Counted from the stretch's first letter, positions 25,816-39,000 are shown. The stretch is 64,000 nt of DNA from Parasponia andersonii (GCA_002914805.1 JXTB01000318.1:89415-153414), one strand, 5' to 3'. The notes: a model not told the origin generated them from the sequence alone. Made by a program: numbers and translations.

Positions 25816-27500
25816 TTATACGGAACAAATTCTTAGGACTTTTCTTAAAGAATTAAAATGCGGAAAATCAAGAGCTTTTTTAAAAATATCTGTCAATTGA
25901 TTGTCTCTCTCTACATGTTCCAACATTACAATTTTACTATCAACAAGATCTCTGATAAAATGATGACGGATATCTATATCCTTAGTCCTAGAGTGTTGTA
26001 CTGGATTCTTAGATATATTTATAGTACTAGTATTGTTACAATAAACAATCAATATATCCAATACTATACTGTAGTCCTTAAGCATTTATTTCATCCAAAG
26101 TAATAGTGTGCAACAACTTCCTATAGTAATATATTCTACCTCTACAGTGGACAAAGAGATTGAGTTTTGTTTTTTACTATGCCAGGAAATCAGATTATTT
26201 CCAAGAAAGAAACAACTTCTGTTGTGCTTTTTCTGTCATTAGCATTACCTGCCCAATCTGTGTCACTGTAACTTGCAAGATAAATATCAGTGTCTTTGGA
26301 ATACCAAAGACCAAAATCAACCGTACCACTAACATACTTGATTATTCTTTTTACAGCAGCAATACGGGATTCCTTTGGACAGGATTGATATCTAGCACAT
26401 ACACCAACACGATATATAATATTAGGTTTGCTAGCTATAAGATACAGTAAGCTATCTATCATACTTCTATAAAGAGTTGGATCCACGTCGACTCTATTTT
26501 TATCTTTAGTCAGCTTTAGATTTGTACTCATATGAGTATTCATATATTTTGTTGACTCTAATCTAGATTTTTTAACTAGGTTTCTGGCATACTTACTTTG
26601 GGAAATAAAAGTCCATCTTTTAGCTGCTTCATCTGTAAACCTAGAAAGTAGGTTAATTCACCTACCATACTCATTTTAAACTCTTCTTTCATTTGTTTCA
26701 TAAACTATTACTCTTTATCATTAGAGGTAGAACTAAAAACTATATCATCAACATAAATTTTTGCAATAATAATATCAAAATTAAAGTGTTTGATGAATAA
26801 AGTTTTGTCTACTCCTCTTTTCGTGTAGCCCTTTTGTACCAAGAACCTTGTCAAATGTTCATTCTAAGTCCGAAGAGCTTGTTTTAAACTATACAATGCT
26901 TTTCTAAGTTTAAAATATAGTTAGGCTTGTAAAGATCTTCAAAATCCTTGGGATGTTTAACATATGCCTCCTCATTCAAAAAGCTATTAAAAAACACTCT
27001 TTACATCAATTTGATGTAAAGTAAAACTAATGTGACATTCAATAGCAAGCAATAAACGAATAGATTCAAGTCTTACCATAGGGGTAAAAGTCTCATCAAA
27101 GTCTATACCCTCCACTTTAGTGTATCTTTGGGCAACTAACCTAGCCTTGTTTCTAATAATGTTACCAAATTTATTTGATTTACTTTTAAAAATCTCTTGG
27201 TTCCAATAACATTAGAATCATTCAGTCCAGATACTAATGTCCAAACGTCGTTCTTATAAAATTATTCTAATTCTTCTTGCGTGGCTTTAATCCAAAAATC
27301 ATCTTATAAAATTTTTTTTTAAATATTTTTAGGTTCAATTAAAGAAGTAATGCAAAGAAACTATACTAGATTAATATTTCTTCTTCTAGTCACCATACCA
27401 TCTTCAAGATTATCGATGATTAGGTCGGTGAGATGATTTTTTTTTATCCTTGAAGAAGGTTCTTTTTGAACTGGATCTTGAATATCCACTGTTGGTTTAT
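25816..27500 (-). pseudogene. Copia reverse transcriptase and RNase H region
   Basis: The reverse transcriptase region (about 26545-27500) is heavily decayed but is bracketed by integrase and RNase H. 26190-26543 shows the Copia RT/RNase H linker (YRSMIDSLLYL, then GLWYSKDTDIYLASYSDTDW). 25816-26085 shows the RNase H tail (SRTKDIDIRHHFIRDLV). The domain order confirms Copia. Confidence 0.85.
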
Positions 27501-27599
27501 CAGATGTCTGTTCAAATGATGCTATATCATCTGATTCTGATGTTAAGACATGATTATCTGACCCTATAGTACCTTCAGGTCATGTTGCAACTTTTTTTT

Positions 27600-28900
27600 T
27601 TTAATCTAAATCAGTATTCTCCATATGACTCTGAATTTTATCTTCTTTAGAATATTCTATAAAGTCTGAAAAAGCATCTACAACAATATTAGCAAATTCT
27701 ATAATAATAAGAGTTCTCATGTTATAAACATGATAAGCACGACTATTATTAGAATATCTAAGAAAAACCCTTATATCACTTTTTACATCAAACTTACCTA
27801 GCTGTTCTCTATTATTGAGAATGTAACAAGTACTTCGAAAAATATAAAAGTAACCCAATTCAGGTTTTTTGCCTCTCCAAATTTCGTAAGAAATTTTGCT
27901 TGTACCTAGTCGAAAATATACACAGTTTACGTTATACTATGCTGTGTTTACAGCTTCATCCCATAACCAATTTATAAGCTTTTTGCTGTTTAACATCACT
28001 CGAGCCATCTCCTGTAATATTCTGTTCTTCCTTTCTATAACACCATTTTGTTGTGGTGTTTCAAGAGCTAAAAATTCATGAGTAATACCATTTGAATCAC
28101 AAAAATCAGCATAAGAAGAATTTTCAAATTCCTTACCATGATCACTTCGTATTTTGATTATTTTACTAATGTTACAACCTTTATCCATTTTAATTTTAAC
28201 AACTAGTTCCTTAAAAGTATTAAATGTATCTGACTTTTCTCTTAAAAAATCTACTCAAGTATATTTAGAAAAGTCATCTACATAAACAAAAATATAACTT
28301 TTACCTGCAACACTTTCTACTTGCATGGGACCCATAAGAACCATATAAAGTAGTTTCAACACTCTTGATGTTGTAATATATTGTATCACTTTATGTGTTG
28401 ATCTTACCTGTTTACCCATCCAACAAGGACCACAAATACTTTGTGATTTCTTATCCAATTTTGGTAGGCCACGGGCTGGATTTGAATTGGTAAGTTTTTG
28501 CAACATTTTAAATTCAAATGTCTCAACTTTTCATGCCAAAGATCATATTCAATTACAGATATCTTATTACATGAATGTGATTTTGTCAAAGTATAATAAT
28601 TATCCTTTGATCTAAAGCCTTCTAATACTGATTTACCACATTCATCAACAACAACATATTTATCACGAGTGAAATTAATATTAAAATTTAAATCACAAAT
28701 TTGACTTATGCTAATCAAATTGGCCATAAGTCCCTCTACGTGCAAAACATTTCTAAATTTAGGAAATCCACCGAATGTTACAATACCACAAGTGTCAACC
28801 TTATAGTCAATAAGAATAGATTTATCACTTGTCATGTGCCTAGAATAACCACTATCGAAATATCAGTTATTAGTAGCACATGATCTAAAACAAGTAAAAA
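27600..28900 (-). pseudogene. Copia protease-tail, gag-pre-integrase and integrase region
   Basis: 28404-28835 carries the gag-pre-integrase pattern (VLHVEGLMANLISISQICD, then WHEKLRHLN). 27937-28506 has integrase-core hallmarks (IRSDHGKEFEN, then TPQQNGVIERKNR). The stretch down to 27600 continues with the C-terminal integrase part (YVLNNREQLGKFDVKSD-like). It is a broken fossil. Confidence 0.85.
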
Positions 28901-29425
28901 ATTCAAAACAATTTGATTCAGATTTTTAAACCCAAATTTTTCTTGTTTTTCTTGATAAATCAATTATTTTCTTTGGTGTTTTTTTTTTGAAATGGGATTT
29001 CATGAGAATAGTAATTATTTTCCAAAAAATTTCTCATAGTGAAATACCTAGGGGTCTGATGTGATCTTTTACACCATAGGAATGACAAGTTAGAATGAAT
29101 TTACCACATTTTCTCATGATATGAAATCCTGCAGGTTTGCTATATGTTATAACAGGAGATTCTTGTATTGCAACATTAGAACGTTTTCCAGAAACTGATA
29201 TTAGTGCAGTTACAACAAGAGATTTCTTCTATGTTATAACATCACTGCTTATTTCTACAATCAGGTTAGGAATAGAACTCTTAACGAAAATAGTTTTTGA
29301 ATTCAAGCTCTCACTTTTAAATCCGAGTCCATGATGAACTGGCCCAGTCTACAAAATGTTAGAATATGATCTAATTTGGCAGTTCCAGAATTTAACATTT
29401 TTAAGAATTTTTGAGTCCTATTGAG

Positions 29426-30764
29426 CTATGTTGAAATATCTTTTAACTTTGCTTCTTTTTCAGCCAGCAAAGTTTCCAACTCTTGGATCTTTATTTTGGA
29501 ATTCTCCTTGTATTGGATGAGAGTAGAAATTCTTCCTTCAAGGGATTTATTCTGATCTACAATTTTAACCCATTGAGAATACATATTCTCATAGGATCTT
29601 CTAATTAATTCTTCATCCAGTTCAGAATCATCATTGTTAGTATCATATAATCTGTCTGATATTACAACATTACTGCCAGATGCAAGTTGTGTTTTAACAT
29701 TATCTACAGAACTCTGCACAGAATACACATTATCTATTACTAAAGAAACTCCAAAAGCAACGTAATTACTTACATGAGTTTCATCTTCTTCTTGGCTGCC
29801 TTCTAACTCCTCATCACTCCACGAGATAATCATTGCCTTAGATTTCTTCTTTAGAATATTGGCACATTTAGTTTGTATGTGATCATAACCTTCACATTCC
29901 CTACATTGATTACCTTTCTTTTTATCTTTTGAAACATCAGATTTAGGAGGGGTGGTCTTACCTCTACTCGTGTTATTTCCCTGAGATTGTTTGCTCATTT
30001 TTTAAAAAATTTGTTAAAGTTTTTAGACAATAGAGCAAGTTCATCATCAAGGTTTCCATTTTCACTCACAGTTAGTTTAGCGTTATCTTTAAGAGCAATT
30101 GACTTATCTTTCTTCCTATACATGATATTCATCTTATAGGTCTGTAAGAATCCCATAAGTTCCTCCACCTTTATGGTTTCAAAGTTTTTGCTTTCTTCAA
30201 TAGCTGTGAGCTTTGGTTGAAATTTGTCAGATAAAGATTCAAATATTTTTCTAACTATTTTAGTATCTGAAAAACATTTACCAAGGGCAAAAACTTTATT
30301 AGAAATATCTTATAGTTTATTAAAATATTCAGATAAAGTTTTATCTTTTTTCATTTTTAACTCTTCAAATTTAGAAGTTAAAATAACTATTTTGGCTTTT
30401 TTTTCATATCACCAAAACCTTCAAAATGTGCTTGTAAAATATCCCATGCTTCTTTGGCAGAATCACAATTTGATATCATTTTGCTTCGAGTAGCATTAAC
30501 ACCATTGAGAATGGCATGTAATACTCTGGAATCATAATTAGATAGTTTATCATGATCAGAACACCAATTGAGTTCATATTTAGGAATAACATTCCTATTC
30601 TCATCCTTAGTGGTTGGTGGTGCCCATCTTGCAAGAACTGAACTCCATAATTTTTCATCAATAGATTTGATGAAAGCATTCATACGTGTCTTCCAATATG
30701 AATAGTTGGTACCATCAAGCAGTGGGGGGCGTGTAACGGACCCACCTTCAACAAGAAATGACAT
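29426..30764 (-). pseudogene. Copia gag region with zinc knuckle
   Basis: The first part (30387-30764) has the plant Copia Gag start with PPLLDGTNYSYWKTRM and a tryptophan-rich helical region (LWSSVLARWAPP). Near 29900 a CCHC-type knuckle (CRECEGYDHIQTKC) is present, followed by an acidic, coiled-coil-like stretch. The region is broken; no repaired product is proposed. Confidence 0.85.
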
Positions 30765-30820
30765 ATCTCAAAAATACGGTCAAAAATTCACAAGATCTCA
30801 CAAAACAAACTGTTAGTGAT

Positions 30821-30834
30821 CCTCTCTGATACCA
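30821..30834 (-). other. Primer-binding site of the Copia element
   Basis: Read on the minus strand the site is TGGTATCAGAGAGG, placed two bases inside the 5' LTR. TGGTATCAGAG is complementary to the 3' end of plant initiator-methionine tRNA, the usual primer of plant Copia elements. Confidence 0.9.
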
Positions 30835-30836
30835 AT

Positions 30837-32106
30837 TATTACGACTGTTTCTTATATACTTACCAAATATAATTAATTGTTTGATTAATTACAAAAGGTG
30901 AATATGCCAAAAATTGTAATATGGATATTATAACACTGAAAGCTAAAAATTTGACACAATATTTTTACTCGGTTCAACTATCTCCTGATAGTCTACATCC
31001 AAAGGGTCATGCCCAGAGAAAAAAACTTATTAGTAAAGAATAACATGAGTATAAATACCAATCAAATTTAAAAAACTCTATCTTTTAAATGTTACAACAT
31101 ACCAGTACTCATTTACTAATCAGTCCAACGAGCTCCTCTCGACTTGATGTGATTACTTTTATCTAAACTCCCTTTAGATTTCACAGAACATATCTTTTCC
31201 CGAAGAATTGATGCACTTCTCCCGAAGTACTCTCTAGATTAAGAATCCTTCCTAGTTTCTCAATGCAAAGTATAAATAGATTTTACTAAATATTACACTA
31301 ATGGCAATCTCAAATATACAAGGCACACTTAGGACTCTAATCTAGATCCTTATATATAGTGTTTGAGCTCTTCCAATCTTTGGTAATCTGTAAGACACGT
31401 TTTCTTCAACATAAAATACTGATTGGAAGTCAATTAGATTAGTCAAGGATAAGATTTTCGCAATCAAGGCTAATCTGATACTATTGCTGATTCTACACAG
31501 TGATGTTATAACATCGGTCCTGTCTAAACAGCTAGATTTGTAACCTTCTAAGATAAACGTTGATTTGTTACTTGAAATATAAATTCTGTTTTTTGTACAA
31601 ATCAATCAAATAAAAGGTGTTCACATACAAAAAGAATCAGTTAAAAATTAATAAGGAAACAACACCTCAAGATATAAAAATTTACACTTTCATATAATAA
31701 GATAGTTTCCATAAAATTGTAAGATGTCCAAACAACAATCAGATAGAATTAGTCAAACAAATAAATCTGGTTGATTAAAATCAAGATTGACTATTATAAG
31801 AAATATTAACCAACTAATATTACCAATCACACCACAATCAATCCTAAATAAAATAAGCCTAAATAAGAAAGAAATCTGTGAATATAATTTTTCTACAATG
31901 TAAACATTAATCATTGATAGTTCTGATTAAAACACAACTAATTGAATAGATTTTCAATCATATGACACTTGTAAAATTCGGAAAAACACGTTCAAAAATG
32001 TCAGGTCAAATATACTAATAATGTTGCATCATCAATGCGGAATCATTGTAAATCAACACAGACAATGATGTTGTAACATCTCAAATGACAACAAATTGTC
32101 CTCTCA
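30837..32106 (-). repeat. 5' LTR of the Copia element
   Basis: Direct repeat of 21573-22801 in the same orientation, about 1270 bp. On the minus strand it starts TGAGAGGACAATTTGTTGTC and ends in a decayed form of ...CGTAACA. It would carry the promoter of the element. The ATTTT target duplication lies immediately beyond it at 32107-32111. Confidence 0.92.
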
Positions 32107-32130
32107 ATTTTTAAAATAAATAAATAAATT

Positions 32131-32443
32131 ACTTTGTAATGTCACAAAGAAAGCACATAAATTTCCATTTGGATAATATATACTAGTTGTGATCACCTTG
32201 TTATTATAACGAAATGTGAGGTTCATTATTTATATAAGAGAGAGAAAAAAAAAAGTTAGCCGGAGAAAAAACGAAAAGTTGGGATTGCTTTATAATTTCA
32301 TAAAGAAAACACAGAAATTTCCATATGGATAATATATACTAGTTGTGATCACCTTGTTATTTTAACGAAATGAGAGGTTCATTATTTATATAGGAGGAAA
32401 AAAAAAAAAAAGGTAGCCGAAGAAAATAGAAACGAAAAGTTGG
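32131..32443. repeat. Tandem duplication, about 156-bp unit, upstream of the intact VQ gene
   Basis: Copy 1 (32131-32286) and copy 2 (32287-32443) share AGAAATTTCCAT-type sequence, GGATAATATATACTAGTTG, TGATCACCTTGTTATT and a GAAAAGTTGGG end. The duplication lies between the Copia target-site duplication and the VQ gene, 360-670 bp upstream of its ATG, so it doubles a potential promoter segment. Confidence 0.88.
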
Positions 32444-32801
32444 GCAGACATTTTAGAATATGAGTTTCCACGAGCCACTGGGCCCTCATCGTGATCAATA
32501 TTGATCCTATGGTCAATTGCCTTGAATTTTCCAAATTTGTCTCTTTGCGGGTCTGAGTTTCCAGTGTCTTTCGTTATTTCATCTGATCAATCAGTCAAGG
32601 ACCTAGACTACTAAAAAACCGCAATATAGCCACGAGCCACGACTAAATATTAATGACACAATCGAGGCATTATATATATGTAGTACTAGCTACTAGTGCT
32701 AAATCATGATAAAGTGAGCAGAGAAGCCTTAATATTCAGTGTATCACATATTTATAGCTATAGCTATAGCCACCAACTTTGGTTATTTTGATATCTCTGG
32801 A

Positions 32802-33317
32802 ATGGAAAATTCACTAAAGAGGCAGAAACCCAACAAAGCCAAGAAAAAGCCCATCAAAATAAAGTACATATCAAGTCCTATGATGGTTCAGGCCAAAAAT
32901 GCTTCAGAGTTCAGAGCAATAGTTCAACAACTCACTGGTAAAAATTCCGATCTTTATGAAGACGAATTTCATACTTCTCAATCATATGATATGAATGTTA
33001 CAACACTTGGCGAATTCGACGCTCCTCCTGCTGCTGCTGTAAGCTGTTGGTTTCCTACTCAAGAAGATCAACTAGAAGCTGATGATGATCATGATTATCA
33101 TCTTGTATTACAAGGTGATCATCATATGGTTACAGAAATTAATCACCTGGATGAAAATTTTTCAATCAGTACTACTAGTACTACTTCTGATCATGACCAT
33201 GAGCTCCCTTTTCTGGCTCAGTTTGATGATCAAGCTCACTTCTGGAGATCAGACGTAGTACTTTCAGAAAACAGCGCCTTAGGTGAATTTCAATCTCCTT
33301 GTGTATTTGTAGGATAG
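32802..33317 (+). CDS. VQ-motif protein, SIB1-like, 171 aa
   Basis: A small intronless gene. The protein starts with a Lys-rich segment (6-21), then IKYISSPMMVQAKNASE and the VQ core FRAIVQQLTG at residues 37-46, which matches FxxxVQxLTG. The rest is acidic and His/Asp-rich (about 103-115) with a Ser/Thr-rich run and FDDQAHFW, ending in SPCVFVG. The lysine-rich N-terminus followed by a YIS-type segment and VQ core resembles the sigma-factor-binding proteins SIB1/SIB2, which link WRKY33-type defence signalling to plastid sigma factor; this subgroup is inference. The ATG at 32802 is chosen because the longer open frame has no upstream ATG and its extra residues are unlike VQ proteins. Same strand as, and paralogous to, the broken copy at 14559. 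Confidence 0.88.
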   Translation: MENSLKRQKPNKAKKKPIKIKYISSPMMVQAKNASEFRAIVQQLTGKNSDLYEDEFHTSQSYDMNVTTLGEFDAPPAAAVSCWFPTQEDQLEADDDHDYHLVLQGDHHMVTEINHLDENFSISTTSTTSDHDHELPFLAQFDDQAHFWRSDVVLSENSALGEFQSPCVFVG

Positions 33318-36077
33318 AAGAGAGTTTTTTTTTTTTTTTTTTTTGTTTTTTTGTTTTTTTTTTTAAATATAATTTCTTCAAGAGATATATATATATGTCA
33401 TGCTTCTACTTTGTTTTTCCATTAGGAATTCTATATAATATGTTTATTATTATTATTACCAAATGTATGTTGCATTATTGGCCCTACTACAGTAACCGAT
33501 GTATGTTGTACTTTTACATTGGAACCATACATATGTCAAACCGACTGTTTGGTAAAACCTCAACGTGATGGTTCAAGAATGTTAGTAAAATTAATTAAGA
33601 GAAAAGAAGTTGAATTTTATCTCAAGTTTCATTTTCAAGTACTATACACGTATGCATACGTGCCTATTTTGCCAATAGAGTCATCCATTCAATATCTCAG
33701 CCACAAAAATTATAAGATATATCAAGAAAGCTAAGGTCACATCTAATTAACAAGATGAGCGTGACCTGCTGTACCATATTTATCGGAAAAAACGTGCAGT
33801 CATATTTCACCGGTCAAGATTTAATTTTTCTTCATACAGGGGAAGAAAATGGAACATTTTAATAAAATGCTGGAAGGTTAAAAAAAAAAAAAAAAAAGTG
33901 TTACATGAACTTTATGAGTTGTGACAATTTGTACTTCAAAATTCCATTTGTGGTAGTTAACTTTGTCAACTTTACTAATTTGAAATAATTTGGTTCTTCA
34001 ACTGTCTAAATTAAATATATTTTTTAAATTTATAACAAAAACACATGTGAAGAGCATATTATAACATCTGAAAGTATATTTAAGAAAAATAAGCTGAATA
34101 AAAGGATTTAGAGAGAATGAAAGTTAAATTATGCGTATTTTTTAAGAGTATTAGACTGTAAATTTAGAGAATTTTTTTTTTGTAATTATTCATTTTTATG
34201 TTTAAAATTCTCAAATTATTATTCAAATATATTTGTAGATACTACCACATACTCCTAATATGTATTTTTGGTTAAAAATTTTAACGGCAAATTGCAATTT
34301 AGATAGTCCAAAAACTAAATTTCTCTTAATCGAAAAATTTAGATACTTAATTATCACAATTGGAACTTTAAGTATCAAATAACCATAAGTTGGATAGTTC
34401 AAGAACCATTTCTACCACTAACCCTATAATATTAGAAAACAATTTTTTAGATCTTCAACGGAAACTTTAATATAAGCAGAAAAATATTTCAATATCCAAA
34501 TTAACGATGGATATCCAAAGTAAGAAAAGTAACAACGCCAAAATAATATATAATGGCACACAAAAAATTTCACATTTTAATTGTTACTAATATTGAAAAA
34601 TCCGTGACTACTAAAATATATGTGATCGCAAAAAATATAATTTATTGTGACTAAAGTATATTAGTGATAATTTACAATTAAATGTTACTTTTTAATTACA
34701 AAAAATAACTAAATGGTGGCCTTTTTTATTTTTATTATTGTAGTGTAGTTTGAAGTGCTTGACAACTTCTTGTTTTGTTGACCGAAATTAATACTATGTC
34801 TATTCGGAGGAAAAAAAAGTATACAACAAAAGTGCGTGAATACTTTATTTTTTCTTCACACAATTGATTTGGTAGATAAATTCTCAATAAAATATTAGTG
34901 CCGGTTAAAACGATATTTTGACTATATTGGACTATTTATAACATTCTACACGTCATAATTGATTCATCATAACTATTAAACTGAGATAACTAGCTAAGTA
35001 GAAAGTATATACATCATTTTTATTCTTTTGTAAATACATATGAAAAGCATATAGTACTTACTGTCACATCCGCCTGTGCTTTAATAAATATTATATAGTT
35101 AAAATATACGGCATTTTTTTTTATATTCTCGATGGCCGATTGTGAACGCTGTTCGGTTTTTAGTCGCAAATGGCTGCATGTGGAAGAACAACATAAAAGT
35201 AGAAATAGAAAAGTGTAACCAAACAAAGTTACAATATGTATAAACACATTTGAGTAGAGTCTCAAAAACTATAGTTCAATGTACATTTGGACAAAAGGAG
35301 TAACCACTCCTTTACCATTTTCCTCCGCTTTACCGTCAAAAATCTTTTAAGTTCAACCAAAAAGAAAAAGGAAAGAAAAAAAGGAACTCCTTGAAAAACT
35401 TCAAAATTCAGTCTTCTTTGCCTTATTACTAGAGTAGATTTCTTTCTGGCGAAGTCCTTGTCTAGTGTACTTCGCGTGCCATTTCTCTTCCCCTCCAAAG
35501 GCACTCATTTACAAAGTGTAATACATTAATGGGCTTTCGAGAAACGTTAAGGGCTCAAAGCTTAGTATAACAAGCCTAACATCAAATCAGATTGAGATAG
35601 TTGCATTAGACTTAGTTTTACCTCATATTACACCACATTTCTCCTGCCACCATTTTTCATTTTTAGCACAATTAAGTAAATCTAAAAAAGTCCAGTAGCT
35701 TTCTCTAATCTCACAACAAGTACCGACTGATTGTTGAGGGAAAAACGAGCACAAAAATGAATGTGTGGCGGTAAAGGAAGGAAGTGAGCAGGAACAGATC
35801 AGAGCTAGGACATGTAAGCTACAAATTTACATAATAGACTACCACAAATGCTGCATTATCACACTACTAAAAAGACAAATGCTCCAAGTTTGAGGGTTGG
35901 CCCTCACCACTGTTTTTACACATAAGATAATGCAAGTCCTTCAAAAACAGCAGCAGCTTCATTTTTTTTTAAAAAAAAAACGAACCCCTGCCCACCTATT
36001 TTCTCCTGCTCCTAGATTCATCTTCCTCATTAAGCTTCCTAATGCTAATTCACCAGTGAGTGCATCATCCTTACGTC
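33318..36077. other. Gene-free DNA between the VQ gene and GIF1
   Basis: A poly-T tract follows the VQ stop (33327-33363). I see no further coding gene. 33880-34430 has weak inverted similarity between its ends (GGTTCTT...AACT-type segments), compatible with an old DNA transposon. 35270-35510 is a purine/pyrimidine-rich stretch without a recognisable product. Confidence 0.5.
34545..34745 (-). mobile_element. Second CACTA-like transposon end
   Basis: On the minus strand the border reads CACTACAATAATAAAAAT, followed inward by motifs of the TTTAGTCACAA type (about 34605 and 34660) and GCGATCACATATA. The layout matches the segment ending at 13617, including a shared TTGCGAT/ATCGCAAAAAAT block. 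The opposite terminus is not found. Confidence 0.5.
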
Positions 36078-39000
36078 TTAATTCCCATCATCAGCAGATT
36101 TTAAGTAAAGGGTCTCACCCCCATCACCTCCAGAGCTCCCTCCTCGGCCTTCAGCCGATCCAGAACTCCCTATATCTTGCTTACCACCACCAGCCATTCC
36201 CCTATGCAGGCCTTCTCCAGCAGAGCCACGGCCAAAATCGGGAAATCCTCCAGCCCCTAGTGGCCCACTGCCCCCTGCACTACCGATGTCACTTTGCAGC
36301 ATGTGGAGTCCTGTGCTCCCACCCGAACTCATGCCAAGCTGGCTGTGCAGCGCTTGCTGTTGCAGAGCTGCGTATGGCTGCTGGCTGTACAACATGGATG
36401 AGCCTGCAGCCATGAGCGATTGTGGAGTCATCTGCTGAGCTTGTTGGTGCTGCATGTAATGTGCTCCTGGTTGCATTATACTACTCGAAGGGTACTACAA
36501 GAAGTTTTAAAGTGCATCAATTCATAAAGTGGCTCTTAAAGAGTTCAGCATTTGTTTATTGCATATATTTAAAGGATTTTTCAAGGCATGCTCATTTTGT
36601 AAAAGAAAAAATGAAATACCCTACCTCTTATCCCACTTTTTTTAATACCACTTAATGTGTTAATGAGTTAGCATCGTTCAATTGGTGAATTTAGAACTTA
36701 CCACAACTATGTAATAACGGTTTCGAATTGAACGATGACAACTCATATGCTACGTAAGATGATAAAAAATGGTATCTCTAACATCATTCTCTTAAAAAAT
36801 ATCATCCTAGCATGTATTTTAGATGTAAAGAAATAGCGAACGCTACATAAGGAAACTTACCACAACTATGCAATAACGGTTTCGAATTGAACGATGACAA
36901 CTCATATGCCATGTAAGATGATAAAAAGGTGCTATCTCTAACATCATTCTCTTAATAAATATCATCCTAGCATGTATTTTAGATGTAAAGAAATAGCGAA
37001 CGCTACATAAGGAAACATATAATTACCTTCAGCGATTTTTGAAGAGAAACAATGACAAATGAAAACTCCTAAAAGAATGAGTCTAAACAAGCATACTCGG
37101 ATAACTTAGTCAAAAGATTTAATTTGCTACAAACAGCAAAATTAGCAAGGCCTAGGCAAGTAGCTTACAGAACGTATAAAAGAAGGTGTATAAAGACTAG
37201 CTGAATAAGTTTATCTACTCTTTCACCAGTCTTCCGTAACATCAAGGTTATCAGAAATGAAGGTTATACCTGAACATTCATTGTAGGAGGTTGCGGCTGA
37301 GAATCAGCAATAGCAGCGAGGTACATGAGGTTTCGCTGTAGCCTCGCTTGGTTCCTGATAGAGTGGAAAAGTATTAGAGCCACATTTGGCACTTCAACAT
37401 AACAATGATTAAATTTTATTTCAACAAGGCATCACTTTCACTGTGCATTCATTTGTATTTATTTGCAGTAAGCTAATTGCGCAACTTCACTACCATAAAT
37501 TTGAGATGAAATCTCAAAGCATCTGTCAAAATCATATTAACTTCTCTAAATTTTACTCACTGCAGTAAATATCATCTTATGATTAGATGAACTAATACAA
37601 ACATGAAGACCATGACGAACTTATAATACCTATATCCTACAAAAGAAAGACCATGCCAGGTTACAGTCTTCCAGCCAAAAAGAAAAATGGCTTGCGGGCT
37701 TTTCTCACAAAAAGTTAACATGCACATAACAACAACCAATTAGAAAAAGGTAACAAGGTCCAAAACTAGCATGCGAAAAAAAAAGAACTTGCTTGTAACC
37801 TAATTCGACATTATAACTTCTGCCATATCAAAATCTCCACAACTATTTTTTTTTTTTAAGACAGAAATTACAATCTATAAATCAAGAATGTACGTGTAGG
37901 CCGGTAGTTCTTTATACATATATATATTGAAAAAAAGACATTGCAACAAAATCTCAATAATCAATACATAAAATCAGACATTAGATATTGGCAAAGGTGT
38001 CGCGCCCCCATTACTAGGGAAAAAGTCGATTTTCATAACGCAGAAATTCTACATCATAAGATACAGTAAGCGAGTAATAGCACACCGCTAATAGCCTAAG
38101 ATAAATAAATTATAACCAAAGCAGTATTATTTAAGAAAGGAAGCTAAAAAACCACATACTCTGCACATTCACCCAATTTTCCTGAATTCTGGCTCTCAAC
38201 AATCTTCAGAATCAATGACTTGTTTTCATCCAAATACTGCCATAATGAATAATTAAGTCACAAGCAATTAAAAATAAAATCGCACTATATCTGTAACATG
38301 TCCAAATAAATGCAAAATAAGAAAAGGAGAAGACATCCAACAGAACCGAGAAATGTAAGTTTCGGGGCAAATAAAATGGCCATCTTCTTCAAAAGAACAA
38401 GAAGTCAATATAAACAGATTATTCACAATCAAAAAGTTAATAGCGATCTTGAATGAAATTAAAAGTTTCCTTATTAACCAGAAAGGAGAAACCTCTCCGG
38501 TCAATTCAAGAATTTACACTGCAAAGAACCTAAGAAGCCCGAAATACTCCAGGGAAAGGCAGGCCTTCGCAAAAACCCTATCCATTAGGTTTGAAAAATT
38601 TTGTATACTGTTTCTTCTATTATTACTAACAAAATGCTCAGCATTACCCGAAAACCTCTTTTCCAATTAGTATAATAATAGTTCAAGGAAAGGCTTGGTG
38701 AACTACGTCATGTTGTTTACAAATCGACATATAAGTAAAGTTTCATGGCACAATCATGGGAACATCACTTCCCATGAGTTTGCCGGATGTGGTATGAAAC
38801 TTAGTTCATAAATAAAGGTAGTACATAACAACACATAGACAGAAGCTATTTACATCCATGTTTGAACTTTTCTAAGCAATCTCATTGTAAAGACACTTGG
38901 TGCCAAGTCAAAGTAAGACAGATTCACAAAAGACCCCATTTCCAGGAAGACTTTCAAAAAAATGAGTACAAAGACGGTTTAAAGCGTACAACATGTCACC

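Larger units (their letters stand above)
21573..32106 (-). mobile_element. Full-length Ty1/Copia LTR retrotransposon (SIRE/Maximus-like), decayed
   Basis: A 10.5-kb element on the minus strand with two LTRs (21573-22801 and 30837-32106) and a perfect 5-bp target duplication ATTTT (21568-21572 and 32107-32111). Reading from the 5' LTR downward: a primer-binding site matching initiator-Met tRNA, gag, zinc knuckle, gag-pre-integrase, integrase, reverse transcriptase, RNase H, then about 3 kb of extra sequence, a polypurine tract and the 3' LTR. The order integrase before RT marks it as Copia. The large size and extra 3' region point to the SIRE/Maximus group. The LTRs differ at roughly one base in eight to ten by eye, so it is old. 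The coding region is broken many times (well over ten breaks) and it is a fossil. Confidence 0.93.

Noticed and set aside
35897-36415. 172-codon plus-strand frame with Ser/His/Gln-rich text
   Set aside because: It is antisense to the last GIF1 exon and has no independent support.
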